From NCBI GenBank assembly GCA_048013815.1, contig CM106586.1, forward strand, positions 22,940,001 to 23,004,000: a stretch of 64,000 nucleotides of DNA, written 5' to 3'. The notes below the pieces were generated by a model. The model had not been told where the DNA came from, ran no database searches, and saw nothing but the letters and a program-made list of their open reading frames with translations. Of the stretch, positions 1 to 8,196 are shown piece after piece. Origin of the DNA: Setoptus koraiensis (Eukaryota; Arthropoda). The translations under genes were made by a program, and so were the position numbers. Every line of letters begins with the position of its first letter. Positions within the stretch are counted from its first letter, which is position 1.

Positions 1-2
1 TG

Positions 3-1319
3 AATAACAATCAACAGGGAAGACAGAAGCTTCATACACATAATCCAAACGTCGGCAACAATGGTCATTCTTTGATGATGCCCTTATACGAGCCTCCATT
101 TAGAAATAAAAAATTAATTGAATCTATACTCCTAGGAAACAATATGGACCGCGACTGTAGGGATCTGGTCGCAAAATCTCTTGACAATTCGGAAGATCCC
201 TCAGGCCCTCGTAAGAATATTATCAGTTACGAGATGCTTGGAACTCGTGGTAGCAAGATCACACTCAATCCAAATGTTATGATCAAGTGTGTGCCTTTCA
301 CAGCTATTGATCGTATACAGCCCTTCAATGTTACCATTTCTACGAATGCTTTACTCCTTATAGATTTCCACAGTCATATTGTAAAAGGTGAAGTTGCTGG
401 GTACCTCGCCGGAACTTGGGATCTTAACACCCACAATTTGACCATATCACAAGCATTTCCATGTAGGGCAAAAATTAATGATGAAGCAACCGCTAAATCG
501 GTCGAAGAAGAAATCCGTGCTGAGATTGAGAAAAGAAAGTTGACTGTTGTTGGTTGGTATCACAGTCACCAAGGAAAATACTCTAATCATCCGACTTTAA
601 AAGATATCCAAAGCCAGATTGATTATCAGATAACCATGAAGGAATCAATAAATGGCTACTCACCCTGTATCGGTCTTATATGTTGTCCACATGACGCCAG
701 AACTAAAGGCGACGTGTCACCTACCTTCCAAATGTATTGGGTCATGCCGCCACCCGAACACTTACCCAATCTCTACGGTAGACCAATGCAGATGGTTTAC
801 TCAGTGACCAGAGATCTCTTTTTAACGCAAGACTTGTTGCTGGAGATGAGACTTTTAGCAAACCATTATGGTGATGCCTCAGAAATGGTTGATTTTAAAG
901 CAAATTTCATCTTTGACAGCGACATCACCAATCTTGATAAGCTCAGTGGATCAATCAGACCAAAACTACCCAAAGACTTACAGGAAAGCGAATACCCGGA
1001 CGAACCAGCTATCTGGAAGGCTGCCGTGGAGCATTTCTGGAAATTTCTGAAGAATCTAGTTGTGGATCATTCAGAACTCCCCGAGCAGTCAGGCTCTGGA
1101 ACTGACGATGAGGCCAAGCCTGTAGTGAATGAAGAAAAGCCAGTTGTAAGTGAAGAAGAGCCTGTTGTAAATGAAGAAAAGCCAGTTGTAAGTGAAGAGG
1201 AACCGGTTGTAAGTGAAGAGGAGCCCATGGAAGGTGAAGAGGAGGCAGTGGTGAGTGAAGAAAAGCCAGTGATAGATGAAGAAAAGCCTGTAGCGAATGA
1301 AGCCGAAGCTACCAACTGA
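3..1319 (+). CDS. MPND-like MPN/JAMM domain protein, 5' partial
   Basis: The reading frame is open from the window edge, so the Met at 72 need not be the start and the gene is probably cut at its 5' end. Counting from Met 72, residues about 84-230 form an MPN domain. It contains LLLIDFHSHIVKGEVAGYL with Glu107, then GWYHSHQGKYS with His164 and His166, then Asp178, and closes with YWVMPPPEHLPNLYG. This layout is that of animal MPND (relatives MYSM1/2A-DUB), JAMM-type proteins tied to chromatin and ubiquitin. The spacing from His166 to Asp178 is one residue longer than the usual H-x-H-x7-[ST]-x2-D, so catalysis is not assured. The C-terminus (residues 349-411) is a Glu-rich run of nine 7-residue repeats. 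Single exon in this window; FIP1 follows 370 bp downstream on the same strand. Confidence 0.88.
   Translation, partial: NNNQQGRQKLHTHNPNVGNNGHSLMMPLYEPPFRNKKLIESILLGNNMDRDCRDLVAKSLDNSEDPSGPRKNIISYEMLGTRGSKITLNPNVMIKCVPFTAIDRIQPFNVTISTNALLLIDFHSHIVKGEVAGYLAGTWDLNTHNLTISQAFPCRAKINDEATAKSVEEEIRAEIEKRKLTVVGWYHSHQGKYSNHPTLKDIQSQIDYQITMKESINGYSPCIGLICCPHDARTKGDVSPTFQMYWVMPPPEHLPNLYGRPMQMVYSVTRDLFLTQDLLLEMRLLANHYGDASEMVDFKANFIFDSDITNLDKLSGSIRPKLPKDLQESEYPDEPAIWKAAVEHFWKFLKNLVVDHSELPEQSGSGTDDEAKPVVNEEKPVVSEEEPVVNEEKPVVSEEEPVVSEEEPMEGEEEAVVSEEKPVIDEEKPVANEAEATN
1116..1304 (+). repeat. Nine tandem 21-bp units coding an acidic 7-aa repeat
   Basis: The in-frame repeat reads KPVVNEE, KPVVSEE, EPVVNEE, KPVVSEE, EPVVSEE, EPMEGEE, EAVVSEE, KPVIDEE, KPVANEA. 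It forms the tail of the MPND-like protein. Units differ at only a few positions, which points to recent unequal exchange or slippage. Confidence 0.95.
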
Positions 1320-1503
1320 AGATTTTTTCCTGGGACAAGTCTATAGTTTTTACAATCAGGAAGGACTATTTTCTCTTCCACTACTTGTTATTACGACCTC
1401 TCTCACTGTCAAGCATCAGAATATTTTTCGCAGAAACCGAGACACTTGTCGTTTCAAATTTCGCGCTGTATTCTACGCATGCTCTTGTAAACCTTTCGAT
1501 ATA

Positions 1504-1509
1504 AATAAA
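1504..1509 (+). promoter_or_regulatory. Poly(A) signal of the MPND-like gene
   Basis: AATAAA lies 185 bp past the stop codon and before the FIP1 start at 1690, so the two genes probably have separate transcripts. Confidence 0.5.
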
Positions 1510-1689
1510 TCGTGAGCACAATCGCTCCGATTCACCACCGAAATGTTCCTTTTCTTAACTTGGTCTACCGAGAATTAAATTGCTTACACTTGCTGCTCAT
1601 GGTAAAATTCCACAAGGCTACCATCTATTTGTGTATATTCTGTTGGTAATTTAAGTTACATATTGGTTGCACAATTAAAATATATCAGC

Positions 1690-3009
1690 ATGGAGGAGGT
1701 GGCACAGTCCAGTGAAATGGAAGAGGTAGCACCGCCCAGCGCAGTGGAAGAAGAAGTTCCTCAAAATACTGAAGCACCGATAGATGACGAGGAGCACTTC
1801 GACGAGGAGGAAGATGATGATGATGACGATGATGATGATATTCAAGTTACTATTGGTGATGTATCTTCAGTCACACAGAGCAATCTTAGAATTAAGCAAC
1901 GCCAAACACCTCAAATTACTAAACCAAAGTCAGGTATAGCTCTTGAAAGCACTGGAGACTTTCAAGGTAAACCAATAATCGATGTGAACCTAGATCAATT
2001 AGACGAAAAGCCTTGGCGCAAGCCAGGTGCTGACATTAGTGACTACTTCAATTATGGATTCAACGAGGACACCTGGAAAGCCTATTGCGACCATCAAAAA
2101 AAATTGCGATCCCAAGCCAATAACGATGGTGGGATCTGTGGTGAAATTCCTAACATTGAAACGATCAATTCTATATCGCAACACAACAGCGCACCAGAGA
2201 TCGTTGACATGGGCCCATCTCAAATACCAATCGCTACTGTGAATGAAAACTCGAAATACTCGGCTCACATGCAACCAATGAAAAAAGCAGGCCCACCTCC
2301 TGGTAGAAGAAATGCTGTTATAGATCTAATGTCTGGAAATAAACCAATAGAATCAGTATCATTACGTGGTATACCTGTGATTGTATCACAAAACAGGACT
2401 TTGCGTGAAATGGAGATGCATGCTGAAGAATCAGAAAGACTTCGCGTTGAACAAGAGCAAGCCAAAAGACGACATGATCAAGAAATGAGAAGACAACAAA
2501 TGGAGCAACGACAAAATCTGGAACGACAACAACTTTTGTGGCAATGGGAAGAACAAAAAAGACTAGAGGCGGAAAAACAATGCCAGCTTGAAAATGCGCA
2601 ACGTGAAGAACACGAACTACGAGAAAAACAGAAAGAAGAGTTAGAAAAGAAACGTGAAAGAGAGCGTGAACGTCTCAGAGATAAAGATAGAGAACGAGAT
2701 AGAGAGCGTGATAGAGAGCGGGAACGTGAACGTGACCGGGAGAGAGAGCGCGAACGTGTCAGAGATAAAGATAGAGACAGGGGTAGTAAGCGAGATAGAA
2801 ATCGTTCCCATGAACGCGACAGAGATAAAAGCGAAAAAAAGAAAGAAAAAGAACGCAGCGGTCAATTGGATAGATCAGTTCGAGACAGTGGCGATGGTTC
2901 AAGGAAGGAGAGCAAAAGAAAACGTGAAAAATCAAAAGATAGATCTTCATCGAGCTCTAAGAAGCACCCCGATATAGAGAGAGACAAAAAGAGAACCAAA
3001 ACTAAATAA
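1690..3009 (+). CDS. Pre-mRNA 3'-end-processing factor FIP1
   Basis: A 439-aa single-exon protein. The frame is open a little upstream but only with a TTG, and the first ATG is at 1690. The Fip1 motif is nearly intact at residues 107-133 (KPWRKPGADISDYFNYGF, then NEDTWKAYC). It is preceded by an acidic run of Glu/Asp at 38-50 and followed by a coiled, Gln/Glu/Arg-rich region and a long Arg-Glu/Arg-Asp alternating tail. FIP1 is the CPSF/polyadenylation subunit that holds poly(A) polymerase and U-rich RNA in the nucleus. The RE/RD tail is typical of animal FIP1L1. The gene converges on the serine protease gene, with only 94 bp between the stop codons. Confidence 0.95.
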   Translation: MEEVAQSSEMEEVAPPSAVEEEVPQNTEAPIDDEEHFDEEEDDDDDDDDDIQVTIGDVSSVTQSNLRIKQRQTPQITKPKSGIALESTGDFQGKPIIDVNLDQLDEKPWRKPGADISDYFNYGFNEDTWKAYCDHQKKLRSQANNDGGICGEIPNIETINSISQHNSAPEIVDMGPSQIPIATVNENSKYSAHMQPMKKAGPPPGRRNAVIDLMSGNKPIESVSLRGIPVIVSQNRTLREMEMHAEESERLRVEQEQAKRRHDQEMRRQQMEQRQNLERQQLLWQWEEQKRLEAEKQCQLENAQREEHELREKQKEELEKKRERERERLRDKDRERDRERDRERERERDRERERERVRDKDRDRGSKRDRNRSHERDRDKSEKKKEKERSGQLDRSVRDSGDGSRKESKRKREKSKDRSSSSSKKHPDIERDKKRTKTK

Positions 3010-3010
3010 A
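3005..3010 (+). promoter_or_regulatory. Poly(A) hexamer overlapping the FIP1 stop codon
   Basis: AATAAA contains the TAA stop at 3007-3009. If used, the 3' UTR would be about 20 nt, which would fit into the 94-bp gap before the convergent protease gene. Confidence 0.45.
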
Positions 3011-3103
3011 TTATCAACTATTGGATCAATTTTCGTCTGAAAATGAGACAAGATTGTTGCTATTTCGGTGGCCTGAATTTGTTGTTATTCTATTGCATAT
3101 TAT

Positions 3104-4531
3104 TCAACTTAATCGGATTGTCTTCTTTATCCAAGGCATGTAGTAACCTATTCTTGTGTAGACGCCTGGGTATTCCGCCTCTGCACAACCATGACCAAAT
3201 GAGACAAGACCTAATTGGTACCATTTTTCCACAAAATTGCCCATATTGTTCCACATAAGAGGTCCACCGGAATCGCCTTGACAGGCATCACGTCTACCTT
3301 GAGGATCCCCAGCACAAATGAAATGCTCATCAATTGTAAGCCAACTAATATGAAGTCTACTATAATTCTTATTGCAAGCATCTGTATCAGTAACTTTTAC
3401 TTCAGCTTGTAGCAAAGCTTCACTTGTTGATCTTTCATCATTAATTACATAGCTATAATCTCTACTTAATAACGAGCCTCTATTGTCACTGCTCGTTATT
3501 TCTTTGTTCGTCTTCTTTTTCTTCTCCTCTCCAGTTCGCCTGTTTTGGTCTCTTTTCACATTTTCTGTCTTACCCCATCCTATAACTGTTACTTTCTGGT
3601 CAGTGAAGTCTATTCTACTGGTGACATTTGATGGCAGGCATATTGGTCTGGCCTTCAAAGGTAACTTGGTACCTTCCTTTAATTTTAACAGGGCTATGTC
3701 ATTTGCTTTGCGATCGACTCGATAATCTGGATGTATGTACACTTCTTCAACCTGGAAGAAAGGGTTTGAGATATCGTCTCGCTTCACAGCGGCAATCTGA
3801 AGGTAGAGTTCTTCTGGGTTCGTAATATCAAATCTCGATTGCTGGACACAATGAGCAGCGGTTAATATAAAGCGGCTACTTATCAGAGAACCACTACAGA
3901 TGAAACCAAGTTGACCATTAAGTGGATCACGTTCATATATAGCGACCGACCATGGCCAAAATCCATCTGTAACCTCATCACCACCAACTATATACATAAG
4001 CGATGCTGCCTCGCTGGGTCTAGTTCCACAACCTGAGTCTCCCCGGTCTGGTCGTCCGGCCAAAATTTCGTTGAATGACTCGTCCCCTTCAATCTCGTTG
4101 CCGCCAACTAATTTTTTTTCATGTTTCTTCAATGAGCTATTCATACGCCTATTAGGTAATGCTGTTTTATTATGACCTAGAAGGAACTCAAATGGTGATA
4201 GCATCACATCATTATTAATATTATCTTGACAGTGCAGATCATTCTTATCCTCTTCCAGACGTTTCAATGTTTTGTCCGCCGAATCACTCTGGTCGATCTT
4301 TGAAGTTCTAAGAAATTTTTTATGACGTAATATAGTAGTTTCTAAATTTGATTGACTATTCTTACCATCGACTTCAACTTTCTTTGGCATTGAGGCTTCT
4401 GTGAGTATTATACGCAATTTGGGAGCAATCATATCATGCAGAATTCTCTCTATAGCCGTAGATTGTTTATCACATGGGTTATTCGAAGTCATAATCACGG
4501 TTACTAGACTAAGGATAAATACCTTGTTCAT
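3104..4531 (-). CDS. Secreted trypsin-like serine protease (S1A) with long prodomain
   Basis: From the chosen ATG at 4531 the protein has 475 residues. It starts with a signal peptide (MNKVFILSLVTVIMTSNN), then a hydrophilic pro-region of about 160 residues with no clear clip domain. The S1 domain begins IVGGDEV at about residue 181. The triad is complete: TAAHC (His227), DIALLKL (Asp278) and QGDSGGPL (Ser421). Asp415, six residues before the Ser, predicts trypsin-like specificity. The frame stays open to an ATG at 4612, but a TATATA at 4646-4651 would put the RNA start almost on that ATG, so 4531 is preferred. The domain carries a Lys-rich insertion of about 40 residues before LLQAEVKV. The residue before IVGG is Tyr, not Arg or Lys, so activation cleavage is unusual. 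Substrate unknown. Confidence 0.93.
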   Translation of the reverse strand: MNKVFILSLVTVIMTSNNPCDKQSTAIERILHDMIAPKLRIILTEASMPKKVEVDGKNSQSNLETTILRHKKFLRTSKIDQSDSADKTLKRLEEDKNDLHCQDNINNDVMLSPFEFLLGHNKTALPNRRMNSSLKKHEKKLVGGNEIEGDESFNEILAGRPDRGDSGCGTRPSEAASLMYIVGGDEVTDGFWPWSVAIYERDPLNGQLGFICSGSLISSRFILTAAHCVQQSRFDITNPEELYLQIAAVKRDDISNPFFQVEEVYIHPDYRVDRKANDIALLKLKEGTKLPLKARPICLPSNVTSRIDFTDQKVTVIGWGKTENVKRDQNRRTGEEKKKKTNKEITSSDNRGSLLSRDYSYVINDERSTSEALLQAEVKVTDTDACNKNYSRLHISWLTIDEHFICAGDPQGRRDACQGDSGGPLMWNNMGNFVEKWYQLGLVSFGHGCAEAEYPGVYTRIGYYMPWIKKTIRLS

Positions 4532-4645
4532 AATAAGACTGGCTCTCAATCTGCCAGCATTTTTCAAAATTTGATCATGACGCTTTTCACAAGTTAAACC
4601 AAGCTGAACCATAGTAGTGCGAGTAATTTAAGACCTATACCTGAG

Positions 4646-4651
4646 TATATA
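4646..4651 (-). promoter_or_regulatory. Candidate TATA box of the serine protease gene
   Basis: TATATA on the minus strand, about 115 bp before the preferred ATG at 4531. A start of transcription near 4615-4620 would leave an 85-nt leader. Confidence 0.35.
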
Positions 4652-7010
4652 GGGCTGTATTTGTCAGCATTCAAATCAAATATTCTAAACAGTTTCTATG
4701 TGTGACGAATATATTCAGCGTTAATAGTTTTAATCCTGTACTACTGTATTACTGAGAAACTAATCTTGTTTTCTAGTGTGCGCTGGTTTTTTTTTTCGTT
4801 TAGAAGATGATAGGATGCATACGAGTATATGTATTGAATAATTTTCTAGACACGAGTTTTCGATCACTAATGAAGTGTTTGGTCACGACAATAAATTAGA
4901 TCTAGTCTCATATATACTTTTTCAAGTGGTCGAGTCGTAAGTGAGGGAAACTTTTCTGTTGTAAATAACGTCATCGTAACGTACATCCTCAATTTAGACC
5001 ATATTTAATCCCGAGGAGCTTCATGCTCATATATAACGGTTTTTCTCGGTACCGAGACTTTTTTGATTTAAGCTAATAATCGTTTCCTTGTTAGAGATTA
5101 TTGCTATAACAGTTTCAACACGTCACAACCGTATAATAAATGTCTCTAGCTATTTTTGAAGGGATCACTAATCATATATGATACTTGTTTGCGACATATG
5201 CGAATGAAGAGATTTCTATTCTCGCACTCTAGACAGAGATGTACTCAGAGTTCCGTATGATGATCCTATTGATGGTTGCAACAAAATAGTAACAGACTAC
5301 CGTTTTAACGCGAGTGACGAATTGTGTGTTTGTTGATTAATTAGTAGCAATTTCAAAATGTAAGCATTATTCGATTGCGGTAGTGTTAGATAACCTTGAA
5401 TAACGTAGCTGTGTATAGCTGGTTCAGTGTATTCGACTTAAATTATATATCATCACTATATATAACATATATAACTAGACTGTTCTTTATGTGTATCGCT
5501 TAGTTACATCTCACTTGACAACAATAGTTATATTGTGTGTTTTTGTAGTTTAAGGTCGGATTATTGATTGATGATACGCCTTCAGCTACCTGAACCAGGA
5601 AATCACTCGAGCTGGCCTTGTTGATAAATGACAAGCAGGGGACGATAATTTGAAGCTATGTACCTTACGGAACCAAAGAAAAATAGTCAAATCGGCTGTC
5701 GGCTCTTTTTTCTTGGGGAGACTATTCGAGACCCCCTCAAAGAATTTAGAGATAATTGTCTTTCTGCTAATCAAATAATTCTATCTAAGTTGACTGTCTA
5801 AGACTCTTGCGGGCACTAGAGAAATTTTAGTCAGTGACTGGAGATTTTTGGTGAACCGAATTGATTCGTGTAAAATATTCAAATTCAACTTGATCAAAAG
5901 TAAATCATGAGATCCTTTATCAACCATTTATATACTGTGGACAAAACTTAGTGTATGCATGCTCCCCGTTAAATTTTCCATAGTCACTACAATTTGTTTA
6001 ATAGATTCACTCAAGGAAGACATTGCAGCGTGAAATCTGTGAAAATTTACATTGTGACGATTCCGCCTATTAATAACATTTCCAACAGGACATTCATAGT
6101 CCGGCCTGTCAGAGCATTGCTCAGTCAAATGAAGTCTTTTGATTATATTATAATTTGATCGTTGAATTGAAACTGAAAGAATAAATTACCAATGCACAAT
6201 CTATTTTAGCTAATTAGTTAATATGCCAATCATATCTGATCATTATGGTTAGTGAACATTATTTGTGTTCAACAATAATCAACAAAAAATCCGAATGTTC
6301 TATGAGAAGTTCGTCAAATTTTGTGTCTGTTGTTTCAAGTTCAGTAACTTTACTGTGCAACTCAACAAGTTATTCACCAATTTTAATTTCTAGTTTTCAT
6401 TTCAATATATTATCACGATTCTGTATCATCAGGCATATATACATTAATATTGTACATAACTTTGCTGAAAGTTAGAGGTTATGAGATTCGGCATCACTTA
6501 TACAAATAATCAACTTATGACGTTGTTCAGATGAACTTACGGGGAAAGCTACTATCGCATCTACGAACTCTGATGAATCAGTATCACTAGAACATAAACG
6601 CAAGCTAGAACTGTAGAAGTAGTAGACCCATTTATGACAATGCTAATTTGTTGCAAGATTCGATCAGCATATATTAAGAGATATGACACACGTGAGGCCG
6701 TTGTCCTCTTCATTCCTATACATACTTTTGGTATTTACATGAATCATCGACGACACTGCGATAAATGACTCTTCAAAAGCTTGAAAATACTTTTTCACCA
6801 CATGTAGTCTCGGTGTGACCACCAATAGTGAAAGTAAGCTCGAGGGGTGTCCTATGATGTTAGCCAGCCCGAATCTTCTGATAGGAAGAACAACTTATGT
6901 GAAAGACATCAGATAAGTTTCACACTTCGGTAATTGTAAAGTTCCGAGCATGGTACTTCTGACAATTCAAGAGATTTAAATATATGACAACTCAGAACAT
7001 TGTTATACAG
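4652..7010. other. Gene-poor stretch, possible minus-strand gene relics
   Basis: No gene is recognised here. On the minus strand between about 5928 and 6900 there are short protein-like frames, one with coiled-coil character (6259-6420) but two internal stops, and splice-like GTAAGT and TTTCAG sites. These could be a decayed or very fast-evolving gene; the rest is A+T-rich and featureless. Confidence 0.4.
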
Positions 7011-7083
7011 GCCTCGCTAGCTCAGTCGGTAGAGCACCTGGCTCTTAACCAGGTGGTCGTGGGTTCGAGCCCCACGTGGGGCG
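7011..7083 (+). tRNA. tRNA-Lys (anticodon CTT)
   Basis: A complete 73-nt cloverleaf without intron. The acceptor stem is GCCTCGC with GTGGGGC (two G-U pairs) and discriminator G. D arm, anticodon stem CCTGG/CCAGG and T arm GTGGG/CCCAC all pair. The anticodon loop CTCTTAA places CTT at 7044-7046, reading AAG. Internal Pol III boxes are intact: A box TAGCTCAGTCGG (7018-7029) and B box GGTTCGAGCC (7062-7071). A TTTTT at 7089-7093 is the terminator. Confidence 0.98.
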
Positions 7084-7088
7084 CATAC

Positions 7089-7093
7089 TTTTT
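7089..7093 (+). terminator. Pol III terminator of tRNA-Lys
   Basis: A run of five T residues six bases after the tRNA end. Confidence 0.85.
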
Positions 7094-7340
7094 GCTGATT
7101 CCTCGCGAAGCAATCTTGCTTATTTGAGCATGATTTTTCAAATCAACGAAATCCACTCGTTTATTTCCTTGAGGCATCTTTTCTCTGTTTTTCGAAAATT
7201 CAACTTCAGAGAATCGGCACATCATCCAAGCATACTGCAAGTCCCATAAAAGCCACACTCTACTTTTGCACTGCTACACACGCACGTTCTTTGGATTTGA
7301 GCATCGCAATGTTTCATCGACTTCTTCCTTTGGTTGACCA

Positions 7341-7538
7341 ATGAGAAAGATACCCTTCAGCAGAACTGTGTGCTTATGTGCAGTTGTATACCTGTTGTTT
7401 CTTGCATTGATCATGGCCCATGGCAGAACTATTTGTTGTTCTTTATTGCGGTGGTCAGCACAGCCGATAGCTATAGCTTGTTATAACAAGATTTCTGCTT
7501 GTGGCTCTGATGCATCAGGACCAATCTGTTGTTATTAA
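7341..7538 (+). CDS. Possible Cys-rich secreted peptide (65 aa)
   Basis: Not recognised as a known family. The 65-residue frame has classic signal-peptide layout: basic start MRKIPFSRT, hydrophobic core VCLCAVVYLLFLALIM, then AHG as a likely cleavage point. The remaining 35 or so residues carry six cysteines arranged CC, C, C, CC, ending SACGSDASGPICCY. Small disulfide-rich secreted peptides of this size include neuropeptides, toxins and antimicrobial peptides. The ending loosely recalls neurophysin (SACG...GPxICC), but the nonapeptide and most neurophysin cysteines are absent. No splice partner is evident. It could also be a chance frame. Confidence 0.35.
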   Translation: MRKIPFSRTVCLCAVVYLLFLALIMAHGRTICCSLLRWSAQPIAIACYNKISACGSDASGPICCY

Positions 7539-8196
7539 TATATACAACTACATGGATATCATTTATATGCGTATGTGAATGATCCACCATCTATCTATCT
7601 ATACACATATATTTCTATCTATCCACACATATCCATATATATTTATATATGTATATATATATTTAAATATGTGTGTGCACAATCGAGGCAGGAGCATGGT
7701 AATTTATTCATGACTCATGAACTAGATTCCATTTACAGTATTTACGGCATAAATGGATGGACTAGAAAAGGAGTAGATGCTCACCTTATGTGATTACTAT
7801 TATTACTATTTTTATTATTGCTTCAAACCCTTTCTAACAGCGCCCATATTTAAATAATAATACATAGATGTCCATCTATCAGTAGATCCGACAACATAGG
7901 ACAGAGGGAACAATATTTTAAAAAGAAAAATATAGCCTAATTACCACAACGGACAATTGTTAGGGATGATTGCATGATTCGTCATTCATTATGATGACTT
8001 ATTGTAGTCGTTATCATCATCATCAGCATGACATTCAACTGGTAGCGCAACCACACGTTTCAATGCATCCTTATTTCCTTCTCTAATGAAGGGTTCTTCC
8101 ATTATAAACATACCATAATAAAGTGTACTATTTCACTTCAGTGGATGGTGGATCAATTTGTTTAACTAGTGTGCTATAGCAACAAAAACAATCGAC
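7539..8196. other. Intergenic DNA before the Ajuba-family gene
   Basis: TA-rich simple sequence at about 7590-7670, with a TATATG/TATATA ladder. AATAAA at 8117-8122 is a possible poly(A) signal for something upstream. The 5' UTR and promoter of the LIM gene should lie here, but no clear TATA box was found. Confidence 0.4.

Noticed and set aside
2641-2977. Frames opposite and shifted within the FIP1 tail
   Set aside because: Shadows of the Arg/Glu/Asp-rich repeat in the real frame.
7341-7538. Reading the Cys-rich peptide as an inotocin/neurophysin precursor
   Set aside because: There is no hormone segment, no GKR site and too few neurophysin cysteines; only the last dozen residues look similar.
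7341-7538. Reading CYNKISAC as allatostatin C
   Set aside because: The six-residue spacing fits, but the FN and CF residues and the dibasic cleavage sites are missing.
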